From assembly GCA_039619475.1 (NCBI GenBank), contig CM077116.1:249621440-249685439 (forward strand): a DNA stretch of 64,000 nucleotides, read 5' to 3'. The position numbers and the translations under genes are program-made. Every line of letters starts with the position of its first letter. The stretch's first letter is position 1. The stretch comes from Icerya purchasi (Eukaryota; Arthropoda; Insecta; Hemiptera; Monophlebidae). The notes under the pieces were generated by a model. That model was not told where the DNA came from. It worked only from the letters and a program-made list of their open reading frames with translations, and did no database searches. This document shows, piece after piece, positions 21,346 through 33,910 of this stretch.

Positions 21346-23095
21346 GTCCGTAGTTCTCTTAGCGTTTACATTATACTAGCGAGGGGTGTACACTTTTTTA
21401 TAGAGGAGGAAAAAATAGCGGACACACAGAGGAGGGGAAAACCGCTGATGTAAATTTTGTACACTACTTCCTGGAATTTTCACACATTGTACGCCAATTT
21501 ATTTCAGCAGTTTAGCCCTCGGAATGCCAGTCGGATATAATTCATCGGACTATTTCGGAACTGCGAGAAAAAGTGACGTAAATTTCATCACCTTAACGGT
21601 TTTAACGCGACTCTCGATGATGATGATTCACGGATCGCGATCAACGGGCGCTTTAGTTATTGATTGGTTTTTTTTTTTTTTTTTTTTTTTTTTTTGTATC
21701 CGTGTACGTAGCTTTGGTTAAACACAGCTACAGGAAGTTTTGAGCATTCTCGTCACTATTTTTATTACCCTCAGCGGTAACAATTTCATGTCAGTTAAGT
21801 TTAATTTCGAAATATCACGATTGCGAGATTGAACGCAACACTATCTAACTACGCAGGGGTAGCTGGCTGCGGCAATTTCCTGTCATTTTTTAACTGGGTA
21901 AACCCACTGTCGGATCTTGATTAACCGTCGACTCGAAAAAAAAAAAAAAGAAGAGGGAATGAACTGATGTACACTCATTTCCCTAACGCGATCGTAAACG
22001 GTAGCGAATTAAACGAGCTATTGTCAACATTTGCTAGAAGATAATTCGAGACTGAAAAAAAAAATCAAAAAAAAATCACTATATCAACATTTCCGACAAA
22101 CAGGAATAATATGTTGGTTTAGTTACCTAAGTGAATATCAATTTTGGCGTCATTAACGGGAAAATTTTGAAATTAAACGCTGCATGTTACTACACGAAAT
22201 TATATATAATAACGAGGTCAAATTTACAGAAAGATTTCTTTATAAATTCGCTTGATTATGAAGGTAAATCCTTTCACAGACAACCTTCTTTGCTCGTAAC
22301 TGTCTTGTGACGAAACAAGCTCGCAAGCCATTTCGGCAATTTCCCTTACGCAGGCAATTTATAGACGAGCGTTTTTTTTTTTGTTTTTGTTCGTATTTCC
22401 AACGATCATCAAACGTTCAAAGGACTTGCGTTACGAACAAGAAATCTCATTTGTAATTCAGTTGGTTTCATAATTATTGGTTTTAGGTTAATTGCGGAGA
22501 GCACAACTCACTACGACTGCAAAGTTAAACGCTGTTGTTTGCGTACCTTATATCTATTCCGGTGAAATAACGGTTGGAGAGAGTAAAACACGTGCCGCTT
22601 ACGGTCTACACTTGACTTGGGTGTCATATGGCGATATGTACTGACAAAAATTAAAACAAATCGCGCGTCAGCCCTTTCGGCTACTGGCGGGAAAGTTGTC
22701 ACAGGTTTTTAGGAGTTGTGTGCGCTATCGGCTGTATAGACCTAAAATCTGAAGTGGAATGACGCTGGGAAGGTCACTGCAGCGAAAGGAAGAGCGAATT
22801 ATCCTACGGAGTAAGGAACTGAATTAGTGACTCGTTCAGCAGTATCGCGCTCTAAGAATTTCAATTTTACTCTAAAAATTGCACCGAATAGAGACATTGA
22901 TTAATCGTAAAATAGCAGTTTCAGCGCGGTTACTCACGTCATACCTATCCATACTGCAATCTCACTTTGCCATTTCGAAAGCTAGCAAATTGACGCGTGT
23001 AAAAATTCTCCGATCTGGTAGAAAATAATAGGCGCAAAATTTTTCGATATTGTACTCAATTGAAATGGTAATACACGCGATGGCCAAATAGGTTT
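21346..23095. other. No recognised gene
   Basis: Includes a T run at about 21668-21696. GC content rises locally at 22500-22850, but neither strand yields a recognisable domain. Confidence 0.5.
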
Positions 23096-23103
23096 ATATC
23101 TAG

Positions 23104-23990
23104 CAGTGATGGCCCAAAAATCGCGGCACTGCTTTTTTGTCACTGATCCGACAAATGAGCAAATTGAGATTCGGAGCAGTAATCAGAAAAATACTGCTTT
23201 TCGGCAATTGCTCTCCGACTATTGTTGCAGCGATAGTTGCTCCAAGTACACTGTTCCAGAGCAGCAAGTGGAAAAACGGCGTTGACTCTCCCGCTGAAAA
23301 GCTAGCCAGACGCGAAACATGTGCCACTGCTGTCAATGCACGATTCTATCGGTCACACAATTTCCTTTTCGTAATCACGTTTCATCTAATTTTCCGAGAA
23401 TTAAAATGAACAATATACAAACGATTTGGAATTTACTAATGTGTCCACGCGATTTTCCACTATTTTTGCGTGTAAGTGCTATTGTTTGTTTGTTTTTTTC
23501 TCTTTTGTTTCATTGCTATCATAAAAATACGAACAATGTCTGTCTAAAAAAAGCAAATCAAATTTCTAATATTAAATAATTAATTGTTTATGCTAAAGGA
23601 TTTTGCTTCAATTTTATTTTAAATACTTAAAAGTTACACCGCATATATGCATATTGGAGTAGTCAGTTATTAACTTTTTTTTTTTGTTGCATTAAAATGC
23701 GTTATTTTATTTTTATTTCTTAAAGTCTGAAAAATACCGATTAAAGTTAACGTAAGTGATGCCATTTTTTTTAAATTTTTTCACAGTCGTGAATTTAATA
23801 AATCATTAGTATAACAATATTTTAAATTATGTAACCAATATCAATCTTTATTATCTATTAATTAAAGCGCACTTCAGTTGTGAGGGTAAAAATTGTAATT
23901 TTGTTTCAGAGCAGCAAAAATCACTGCTCATTTCCAAGAACTACTCCGGTTGGAGCAGTTCCAACAAATTAGTTGCCGGGCACATCTCTA
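23104..23990. mobile_element. Non-autonomous hAT-like element (887 bp), old
   Basis: The left end is CAGTGATGGCCC and the right end, inverted, is TAGAGATGTGCCC. The flanks are ATATCTAG (23096-23103) and GAATCTAG (23991-23998), an 8-bp duplication with 2 mismatches. Near both ends the motif GAGCAG or CTGCTC recurs many times (for example 23175, 23201, 23257, 23910, 23925, 23952), like the subterminal transposase sites of hAT elements. No transposase is encoded. Confidence 0.75.
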
Positions 23991-24313
23991 GAATCTAGTA
24001 TATTGTACTGAATAAAGTATGTCGCGCCTAATTCAACTATTTAACAATCGTAATTAGGAAAAAATGCCGTCGACTCAAATCAAGTTTTGAGTAATTAAGA
24101 AGTTCTCCTTCGGTTCTCCGGCGTATGAAAGTGTCGAGAAGTAAGCTTTATTTTTAAATTAGCGTCGGCTGAAATGTGGTTTTATTTTTGGTACTGTGCA
24201 TAGAGATTTATTAGGAAAATTCTCTTTTTATAATATTATTTTGTAATTGAACAATTTTCGGCCAAGGAGAAATTAGTGTATAAGATTACATTATAATATC
24301 GTACTCGCCTATT

Positions 24314-24675
24314 CAGGGCCTTATCTAGACCAAAATATCGGGAGCGGTTAGGGAAGTATTTTTATAAAGATTTTTATATATATATATATATGTGTGTGCG
24401 TTATCATGAAATTTATTTATTTATAAATAGTACACGAAAGCCTTGTAGTCAATTGTACATGCAATATTTGAACACTACAATAAAAACAAATAAGAAATAG
24501 TTGTTTCCATAGAATTCATAAAAATTTCAATTTTCTTTTTCCCTTTTGACAAAAATTGAAAAGAAATATATTTTGAATTTCGGTCTATTTAACTCAAGTA
24601 GTTATTATTTCGCAGACATTTCGGGTGGTGGCTGGGGAGGGGTATGAACCCTGACCCTTCACAGATACAGCCCTG
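24314..24675. mobile_element. Short hAT-like element (362 bp)
   Basis: It begins CAGGGCCTTATCTAG and ends GATACAGCCCTG, so the inverted end is CAGGGCTGTATC. The flanking octamers CGCCTATT (24306-24313) and CGCGTATT (24676-24683) differ at one base. The interior is AT-rich, with a short (TA)n tract at 24378-24391 and no coding capacity. Confidence 0.8.
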
Positions 24676-24683
24676 CGCGTATT

Positions 24684-25098
24684 AAATTAAATAAAATACA
24701 TTAATTTCTAATATTTAATTTTACCTAACGCTCAGTGGTATGTTCAAATCTCATGTACATTCGCAAATATATATTTACACGCGTGCAATTATCAAATATA
24801 AATAAGAATAATTTAGAGTTAGGTAGAAAGGGGGGTGACGAAAAATGGTAGGGGTTAGTTTTATTTTATCCGTTAATCTTCAGTCGCATCATCGGCTAGA
24901 TGGAAAAAGGGGAAAAAAGTCACAGCACGAACTCCACTGGGGGTCATATTTGTTCCGATTTCTCTATTACACCCTGAAGAAAGAACTTAACCTTCAACGG
25001 AATGAAATCGACACAGATTCTGCTGAATGTTTACAAAAGTTCGATAATGCAGCCAAAAAGTATCATTAATGTTACTTGTTGGTTTTTTATTTTTGAGG

Positions 25099-25133
<35 letters not shown>

Positions 25134-28100
25134 TACCATTCGTACAGTCAAAAAAGATGTTTGCTTACGGCGAACATTTTTGAACGGGCCTGACGATTCC
25201 TTTTCACTGGCAAGTTTCCGTCCGATCGTGCGCTCATAATTTTTAGCGATAATCACTCTCCACGTTTACCTTATTTGTTGCTACGAGAACAAAATGGTGT
25301 GTTGAGAAAATTCGTACGCGCGTGTTGGACCACGTCGGCAGCTTGTTGCGCTAGTAAACGTTCGAGGTAATAATTTAGGGGATCAAGTAGACGGCCTACA
25401 CGGTCTATACGGTCTACGGTCTTCGTAGTCGTAAATATTTGCCATTGCCGCTCGGGCAAGCTCAGAGAAACGGGCTTTATCACTGCACACTGACGCGATG
25501 TCGGTGTACCAGCAGAGCGGCTAGCCAGAAGATGTGGGACAAGGCGGAAAGCTTCGAAATGAGCTGTACCGGCCGGAATGTACGGTAGAAATAGAAGTCG
25601 GAGACGCGTTTATCTGACAGCGCCATGTTCATCGGGCCGCGGAAAAATATGACCGAATTCAACGCTGACGACGACGCTCTATTAAATATTTAAGAAAAAT
25701 TCGCAACGTCATTAACCGGAACATCAAAGTTGCCGGATTCTATTTCATGTCGAACGGTGTGTGTCTGGCGGAAGAGCTTTCGCCGTGCTTGCGGAAAGTT
25801 CAGACGAGATTCCGGGCGAGCAGCTGACTGAGGAAGACGCTCAATGCGAACGTGTAGCGCATTAGCGAAGAAACAGAAGAAGGCCAGGGCCAGAGCGAGG
25901 CGAGGATAGGGGTTGGTAAGGGAATGCCAGTTGAAATATAAATTTGCAATTCAACTTAGAAGAATATAAATAAATTATCAGATGGAAGAGGCGAGTTTTC
26001 TTAAAAGCGAACGGGCTCGCCGCTTGCGGTGTATTTCCGTTTCTGGCTGCCGACATTTACATGTACTCGCTAGGCGCACTGGTTTTCGTGCAGCGGCGAA
26101 CTTGCGAGCAGGACTGCTGCTAGCATTAAAGCGGTTTTTGTTTCTTCGCAGCGGCAACGGTTCATACTTTAAAGCTACTTTCGCGCCGAAGCCAGCCGCC
26201 GACAACTCCGGTCCGCTCCCTCTAATTACTTATACCGTGTGTAAAGCGCGGTCGGGGGGTCGGGGAGGGGTGTGCTCGGTGGCAACAGTGAACGAGTCTT
26301 AAAAGATTAAAATATAAACGACTTACCGTATCCAGTAACAACGGTTCTTCTCCTGTTTTAAATCGCCCTCTCGCAGCGCGCCAATCTGGCCGTTGCCCGC
26401 TTTGTTCGCTCGCTTGACAATTAGTCTGCGATGGGGGTGGTTTTAATATCGCGCGCGATAACATCGTGGGAAAGCGGACAAAAGTTTCGAAAAGTTCTAT
26501 GCGGGAGTTTTATGTACATCATCCAGAATGATTAAGTAGTTTTCGATGGAAACGATCTCGCGTGTCGATTACCGCCTGAATATGTTTCTTTTCTGATTTC
26601 TGACAAGGGCAATCGCGACCGTTCGAGAGCTTTTTACAAAAATTTTCGAAACAGTTTAACATTCCGAATGGCACCTAGATTGTCCCGGAGATTAAATACG
26701 TTTCTTCGATCATTACGACAAAGTGACTTTTGTTCGTTGAAAAATGAATCATTCCGTCGAATATTATTAATTGGTACGCGTCACTGGAAATACCTTTAGG
26801 ATTCCGATGTAAAGGAAGAAATTCTTTTACGCTAACCGGTGTTCGCTATTTTATAAGACCGCAAGTTCTAGCGGAGGCGCTTACTGAAATCACGAAGTCT
26901 GCAAAGGTGCAAAAATACGGTAACGCTGCGTCGAGTCAGTTGTCTTAAACTTGATTCGTTCAGTGAAATACGTCAGTATGATACGTCTATGAGTGCGTGA
27001 AATGATTGAACGGCAAATAAGCTCGTGTCTCAATCTGCAGAGCTTCCTCCATTACGCCGCCGTATTTGCTGCAGTAACAAGTCGGGAAACGGTTGAAAAT
27101 TTTGCATCGTGAACTAACTTTGAAATGAAGGAGACTTTTCTTGCGTTCTTCATTTAAAGTCATCTACCACACGCCGCCGACAGCAACATGGCTAATTCCT
27201 TCTTTTCTTTCCGTTATCTTCGCAAAACTTGGCTTCTATTTATATACTCGTAACGATTAGGGGCGCGTATTATCAAAAATATCGACTTCTACGGAATCCA
27301 CTAAAGTACTATAACAGTATTCCATTATTATCTCGGATTATACATATATATATATATGTGTGTATGGGTATGTGCGTGTACATAATCCTCTTCTTAAGTT
27401 GTATCGATTCCACAAGCGTCGTGCCTACCTCTTTCTAGGTTCACAATGTACGAAGCCCAACGGCACTCATGAGAGTAGGGGGGGCTAGTTCCTTTCTCTC
27501 GGCCGCCTTTACTTCCCCTGTTACCCAATTATTATACGTAAATTTAAAAAAATTCGATTCTTCGAACCTATCCAAACTTCCTTATACCAGTCGATAGGGT
27601 AGTTTTCTATAATTCTGACGAAAGAATAATATTGACCAGGCGCCATTCTTCGTAAAGTAATAATGTTTTTGTTCTCATTATAATCAAAAAAAAAAAAGAA
27701 AAAAAAAGAGAATTCAAAATCGATTAATTTACAATTTTGACTGGAATGTCAATCATGTAAAAAAACCATTACATACGGTTTTTAAATAACACGTCGATGC
27801 GTAAGAGTGGAACATAGAGTCACATTTACTGATGTACCTTTGGTGCCATCGATCACGATAACTAATTCCAATTAATCACGTATTTCGATCTCTCGCTCAA
27901 ATTGTCTTTTATTGTTAGCGCTATCGGCTAAACCATATCAAAGACGCTTACTCACTGAAACCAGAATCCCCCCATCACCCGTGGTTCAGTTGTGCAGGAA
28001 TCCCTTTGCGTGCGTAGCTGGCGAATGTAATTGGCGAACTCATCGCCGCAGCGAATATCGTCACTATTACTTACATATGTGTTAGTATCGAACGGTAGGA

Positions 28101-29890
28101 ATGACATGCGTGCTAGGATGTTTGTAATTTTCGCCTCCAGACTAGTTTTAGTACTCGTTTATTCGTTACATTAAATCGATCCGTAATTTTTGTCCGATCT
28201 AGTGTCCACTTATCGGATACTCTTCCTTGCGGGTGCTGTTTTAGATCTCTATACGTCTGATCAACATGAAAATAATCATTTACAAGTCCATCTATAAACT
28301 TTTTAGCGGTATATTCAATCAGCAACAGCCGCAATAGAAAACTATTTTATGCAGATGGAACGAAGGCCAGTCACTCAAATTGAGTCTCGTCTAGGTGGAT
28401 TAAATTCGTGTAACCTGATGATTCTTGCACACCTGCCGCCGAGGTCGACATATACGGAATCTTAGAGCGCCCGAAATATAGTCAGTTTCCATTTTAAAAT
28501 TTTCATTACAGACTCGCTAATGTCAACTATGACTATATCCTTCTTCTTTCTGTACTCTCGCCGTTAACGAAGAGGCTGCCTACCACTTCTTCCTAAAATA
28601 TTTGCTTAAAATTAGTTGAGATATTGATTTCCTTGCGCCGATGCGAATTTGCTATTTTGACGACACACACCTTAGTAGAAATTAATTATTAAGTTTCATT
28701 ATTGCAGTTTAGGGTTTCTCGGACCTCACCGGTTATCGGTACCGGTCGAAGTATCTTTTTGTGCACACTAGGCTGGTGATCATTGGAGGTTAGAAATTGG
28801 GGCATCGTACAGCCCAGTTGCTCAGTATGACGACAGCTATCTTTCAGTTGTCAATGCGAGAAAATGAAGAACGAGTATGAGAGATGGTAGTCTGAAATTT
28901 ACTTTTACCTCATCGAATGAACTGCCTATCGCAAAAAAGTTGTCAAGGACATTTTGGAATTGGACAATAAACGAAAGTTGTTTAAAAATATCAACATAAG
29001 ACATGAATGTTCTTTGTTAGCCGAGCCCCCCCCCCCCAAAAAAAATATCAACATACTGCGGGAAAAAAACCTTGCTATTTCAAATTTTGCGTAAAAACAA
29101 AGATTTATCGCAAAAAGAAAAAAACAAAAAAAAAAAAACAAAAAAAAACGTACGTGTAATAAAACAATGGACTTTGATTTACGTTACGATATTATATGAA
29201 ATCCTAAGACAATACTAAAACTGTTAGATGCGTAATTGAGAAAAAATTAAAATGATTATAAAATAAATAGCAAATAAGATACGAAATACGATACACTGAA
29301 GTTTTACATACACACTTCGAAATAATCTTTCTTCTATTTCGCAAAACCTTAACGCAGATTTAATGGACAATTTTATAATATTAAGCTTCCGTAAGAAATC
29401 TGTAGTTTAACATATACATTCGATTAAACATTTAATAATATTAAAACTGCAGACTATGAAAATGTAGATATTTAAAAGTCGAGACCCTTTAAATTGATAA
29501 ATTAAACGATGAAACATTTTAACAAATGTCATTGGTTTTTGTTTTTTGAAATTAATATTTTATCCGTTCACGTCAATGACGAGAGGTGTACATATATACA
29601 AGTTCGCCACCTGGGTCCGTATACTTTAGCCGGCATAAATGCCGTTGCCCAGGGTGCACTACGAGGAAGCGTATACGGAGAGCACCCCTTTTCGTGATTA
29701 CTAATATAATGCAAGCTCACTCTGCGCCATCGTTTGCTATTTTACTGTCTGTTTATTTGAAGAAGTTTTATTTTAACGATGACGTAAGATTCATTGGAAT
29801 AAAATAGACGCTATATTTTATAGTTCGTAAAAAACAGAAAGAACAAGTTTGTTAACTCTGAAACTAAAGGAAAAATTATTATCAGAAAAA
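24684..29890. other. Long stretch without a recognised gene; GC-richer part at about 25250-26900
   Basis: 25250-26900 is clearly richer in G+C and CpG than its surroundings and contains many short frames on both strands that resemble nothing known. Homopolymers occur at 25105-25131 (A), 27479-27486 (G) and 29027-29039 (C). A 10-bp inverted pair around CCGTATAC/GTATACGG lies at 29611-29680. Apart from the possible exon end noted separately, I see no gene. Confidence 0.5.
26329..26464 (-). other. Possible host exon ending in a splice donor (speculative)
   Basis: An ATG at 26464 (minus strand) opens a frame that reads MLSRAILKPPPSQTNC, then GRFKTGEEPLLLDT. At 26329/26328 it meets ACG|GTAAGT, close to the insect 5' splice-site consensus and in phase 0. 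It lies in the GC- and CpG-richer block, as promoters and first exons often do. No protein family is recognised and no acceptor or further exon was identified, so this is a lead rather than a gene call. Confidence 0.2.
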
Positions 29891-29891
29891 T

Positions 29892-29985
29892 CATCTTGTG
29901 ATCTTGTGATCTTGAAAAATGATCTTGTGATCTTGTGATCTTGAAAAATGATCTTGTGATCTTGAAAAATGATCTTGAAAAATTC
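29892..29985. repeat. Short minisatellite of GATCTTG units
   Basis: Units GATCTTGT and GATCTTGAAAAAT alternate in higher-order fashion (two GATCTTGT, one GATCTTGAAAAAT, repeated with loss of units). Read on the minus strand it gives a repetitive KITRSFFKITRS product in an open frame, a by-product of the array. Confidence 0.9.
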
Positions 29986-31123
29986 GTTAATTTTGCATAA
30001 ATCAAGCGGCAAGATTTAGTGAACGACACGGATTTTTATGTGAACTAAAATATAGTTCACAGCTAGAAGTTGTTTTCGATTCGTGTTGTTGATCGCATTT
30101 TTTCATCGTTTCTTCTTTTCCGAAAATTACCTTTCGCATCAGGACAGCTACGGCTAAGGTGAAATATATTCTTATCGGAGAACAAGTGCATTTAAATTAT
30201 TTTGCAAGAATAAACTACAGCAGCCTAGCTAGGGTTTGCAGAATGGAAAGCGATAAGTGTGCAGTACTTTAACGTTCGACGTAGTCACAGCGTAGGAATG
30301 ATGCTGGATTTGCCTTACTCTAAATCGGTTGAATTTCAATGGTATATATTCCGTTGATGATACATCGACCCGCTCACGTAATATTCAGCGGAAAATTTTC
30401 TCCATTAAAAATTTGGCGTTCCGCCCTTCTTCAAATCTTTGAACTATGCCATTTCTGACTGCGACCATATCCTTTGTACACTGGCTTACAGTGAGCTCAG
30501 CTGAAACTGATTGATACCCGGAAGTAAAATGACATTAAACAATTGGAAAATATAGATCAAATGGTTTTAGCGAAGTTGAAAAAAAAAAAGAAAGAAAAGA
30601 GAAAATTTGCAAATTGTAACATTTTTTGAATGTAAAATAAACCCGGAGAACTATTACATCAAATTCTGTACGCTATACATTAAATTTCATTACATTAATT
30701 TGTTTTTTTTTTTTTGTATCGTAAAAGAAAAGGTAAATTTTTTATAAAAAGTTAATTAAAAATCGAAACAATCCAAAGTGATTAAAGAATCAAAATTTAG
30801 CCGAATTAAAAAAAGAACATTTCAGAAGTAACGGAAATGCAGAGCAATAATTTAATGTTTTCTGCTACGAGTCTTCAAATGATTTTTCGTAACTTCAAAG
30901 GGCACGGTATAACGAAACAACGGTGATAGCGTAGTTTAAAAACGGGACAGCTGCATGGGCAACTTCAAAAGTTTCGCTGGAATCGTAATTTTTTTTCGTC
31001 TTTCGAATTGTTTTATTTGACAAGAAATTACTTTTCCAGCGCTAGAATTATTTCACGTTTTCATTTAAACAACGAAAAACCAGAAGCCGTTTTAATTTCC
31101 GAAAATCGTACTTCTTTCACAAA
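29986..31123. other. AT-rich DNA without a recognised gene
   Basis: A-rich and T-rich runs at 30575-30605 and 30702-30716 are the only notable features. Confidence 0.55.
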
Positions 31124-31185
31124 TACAGTAGAACCCCTCTCAACCGGCCACGGATCAACCGGTCCTTGCATTAACCGGTCTATCT
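31124..31185 (+). mobile_element. Solo terminus resembling pogo/Tigger elements
   Basis: TA is followed by CAGTAGAACCCCTCTCAACC, then repeated AACCGGYC words (31137, 31155, 31170). This resembles the TA-flanked ends and internal CCGG-containing repeats of pogo/Tigger transposons. No opposite terminus or transposase was found in the window, so only one end seems to remain. Confidence 0.5.
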
Positions 31186-32879
31186 CTAGAACAAAGTTTT
31201 TTTTCTCTTCTCTCCCTGTTTCTCTTTCAACAAACTTTACGTACGTACTAGGGGCGACTCATTTCACGAAAATAAAACTGGATAATACGACGTTTATACT
31301 TGTAAAGAGTAGCGAATGAGGGTTGGCGAAAATTTTCATAAATCATCTAAACTTGAGCTTAAACTTCTGCTCCTTTACCGCTTATCTGGTGAAATGTGCG
31401 CAGAAATGACTACTATTATCGTAAAGTGGAACGTATTTAATTTACGATAAACTGCAAATTACAAAAAGTCATCGACGAAGGAATCATTAAATCCAACTAA
31501 CATTTAAAGAAATAAGAAATTACCAGCAATATTTATTTATATAATTATTATCAACGTAAGTTTTACTGCTAAATTGTTTTAAGTGAGATTTGATTTTAAT
31601 TGCAAGTGTACAATAATACTACAATACGATGTTTGATGGTACATTAAATGACAAAATGACGACGATTGTTCATAAATTTGCTTTTAATCCAAATGACAAT
31701 TTATAACTGAGATTGAACACACAAATTGTATGGCTAAGAGATAATCAGAACTGAAATTTTCCTTGAAATTTGATTCCTTCAAACTCGTAAGTAACTCTAT
31801 AATATTATTATAATAATAGAGATACTTAATTGGTCGAACTCGAAAATTTCACTTGGTCATATTTGTATTGTATGGTAAATTAATCAGTTGATACGGAAAG
31901 TATTTTGCGTTAATGTGAAACACACAGGCGTCCTAAAACATAATAAATTCTACATATTCACTTAGAAAAATTATTGTAATTTACATTATTTTTCATATAA
32001 TATTCGTGCAAAAAATTATTCTATATCAACATTGCTTAAATTTGTAATTTACAACGATTGTAATGGGTATCGCAATATTTTAAATAGAGAATGGTTATCA
32101 ATCGATTTTTTTTTTTTTCTTTTCAAGTGCCGTGTGCGGCTGCCGCGGCTATTACGACACTATGACGGTTGGACGCTAAATGACTCGAAACAAACCAGTT
32201 TTATAAAGAAACTGAATAGTGTCTGCGATATTAGAGATGAATGGAGAGACACGATGCGGTGATTAGAGCGCTGAAGAGCAAAAGAAGGGCACTCCGTGAG
32301 AGTGGGTGTTCTATTAGGGAGCAGGGGAGGGAACAAAAGGGGCATTCAAAAAGCGGCTCGCAGTTGAGCAAAAGATGATCGTGCGTCGGAGAAATATGTT
32401 CGATGCGGAGCCTTGTCATAGTGACAAAATGGGTTCTAGGAAGGTTGGAGCGAGGGAAGCAGGGCTCAGTACCGTATTTTATCTCACTCAGAAAGCAAGC
32501 TTGTTTCGAGAGCTAGTCTTACTTCCGTCGGAATTGCACTAAAATTTTTATGGACTTTATTATGTCACAGGAGGGAGGGGTCGAATGTGTATTTAGCATT
32601 CAATACGTACGTTAAAGGACTCATTCCAATTTTTTAAACACAATAAATTATAGATTTATCGTAGAAAATTTAGAGATATTAATTTTATGCAGCATTTAGT
32701 TTAGTGGGAGAAAAAGAGAAGTTGCGTAGGGAAAATTTATTTAATTTTATTAATAAACTCGTGTATTCTTCATATATGTATAAAAATTAACTTAATTATT
32801 TTTGGGATAAAAAAATCGCAAATATATAATCTTGCATTTTAACAGTATTAAATATTTTAGGAAAAGAAACTGAACGTGG
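31186..32879. other. No recognised gene
   Basis: Mainly AT-rich. 32160-32480 is purine-rich and GC-richer but shows no domain on either strand. Confidence 0.5.
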
Positions 32880-32971
32880 AAAATTAATTTTTTTTTCTGT
32901 TCAAAAGCGCGGGGCTTCCACGGAGGCTGAGACCCGGGGCTTACCCCCTTCCACTCTTTGATCCGGCCCTG
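32880..32971 (-). mobile_element. hAT-type terminus without a visible partner
   Basis: Read on the minus strand from 32971 it begins CAGGGCCGGATCAAAGAG and continues with GGGGGTAAGCCCCGGG, a common look of insect hAT ends. The adjoining octamer is ATTATCGT (32972-32979). I found no matching duplication with a CAG terminus upstream, so the other end is lost or too degraded to see. It abuts a SINE copy. Confidence 0.5.
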
Positions 32972-32982
32972 ATTATCGTAAT

Positions 32983-33307
32983 ACAAATGCAGGCCCGCAT
33001 ACGTCTTTGCCTATTACACATCCACCAGCGCGCATACATACGTGTGGTAGTTTGCTATTGCCTTCCTTCGCGTGACATTATTAGCGGTTATTTACCTATT
33101 TATTTTGCAATAATTTCTGTAATAATTTCCGTCGTTGCCCGGGATCAAACTCAATACTTCTGTACAACAGTCGAGTGCTCTGGCAATTAGGCTATCGCGA
33201 TTACAATTTAATTCATGCAATAGTAATTTCTCTGTCTTTGCCCGGGATTGAACTCGAGACTTCCGTAACGGAAGTTAGCGCTCTAACAACTGGACTACCG
33301 TGACGAC
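32983..33307 (-). repeat. tRNA-derived SINE, copy A, with two tandem tRNA-like heads
   Basis: On the minus strand the first head (33307-33233) reads GTCGTCACGGTAGTCCAGTT, then GTTAGAGCGC and GAGTTCAATCCCGGGC, the A-box and B-box of a polymerase III promoter. A second head (33204-33131) reads CGATAGCCTAATTGCCAGAG, then GAGTTTGATCCCGGGC. The body then shares GGCAATRGCAAACYACCACR and TATGCGCGCT with copies B and C, and ends GGGCCTGCATTTG next to the hAT terminus. The doubled head suggests a dimeric form or a SINE inserted at the head of another. Confidence 0.85.
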
Positions 33308-33910
33308 TTATATACACATGTTAAAATGCAAACTTTTTAATCTACAAAAATTAGTAACATCTACACAAAAACAAGAACTTGGAAAAAGTACGGGTAATTT
33401 TTTAGCAGAAAATACAAAAAAAAAAAAAAAAAAAAACCTGATCAAGTGATTTGCTCACATGCTCGCATTTATTTTCCAATTTTTCTATTCACTTTTTCAA
33501 CCTCGTTTTTAATTTTTACTATTTCGCGTGCCCAATAACAAAATTAAAGAATATAAATAACGCGGGTCAAGAAAAGTTAATTCTTTTTTTATTGTTCGCT
33601 TATAACTTGATGATGGTTTTTTTTATCATTGGGTTACATAATTTTTTTTGACAATATATAAAAAAATTTGAAACACCACTATTACCGGTTTACAATTAAA
33701 TAACAAAAACTACGGATTCCTATAGGTAATAATTTTTACGAGCATAGGCAAAAAGTAGTAAAAATAGGAGGAGATCTGAAAAAAAATGGAATAAAGTATG
33801 AATGTGTTAACTGGACCCGCAGTTAGCCAGGGCGATGTGCACTGTAACGTTACGGCCGAGAGCGAATACTTTTATGGAATTTTTATGTTTCTACATAGGG
33901 ATCGGTATTC
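33308..33910. other. AT-rich spacer between two SINE copies
   Basis: Contains an A run at about 33416-33437. No gene is recognised. Confidence 0.6.

Noticed and set aside
29586..29700. Short inverted repeat CCGTATAC / GTATACGG as transposon ends
   Set aside because: The arms are only about 9 bp and no target duplication flanks them.
29892..29985. CRISPR-like array
   Set aside because: Units are contiguous without unique spacers, and the genome is eukaryotic.
29811..30029. Repetitive KITRSFFKITRS peptide frames on the minus strand
   Set aside because: They are translations of the GATCTTG minisatellite, not a gene.
32568..32971. Complete hAT element starting at CAGGAGGGAGGGG near 32568
   Set aside because: The octamer before it (TTATGTCA) does not match ATTATCGT after 32971, so a paired insertion is not supported.
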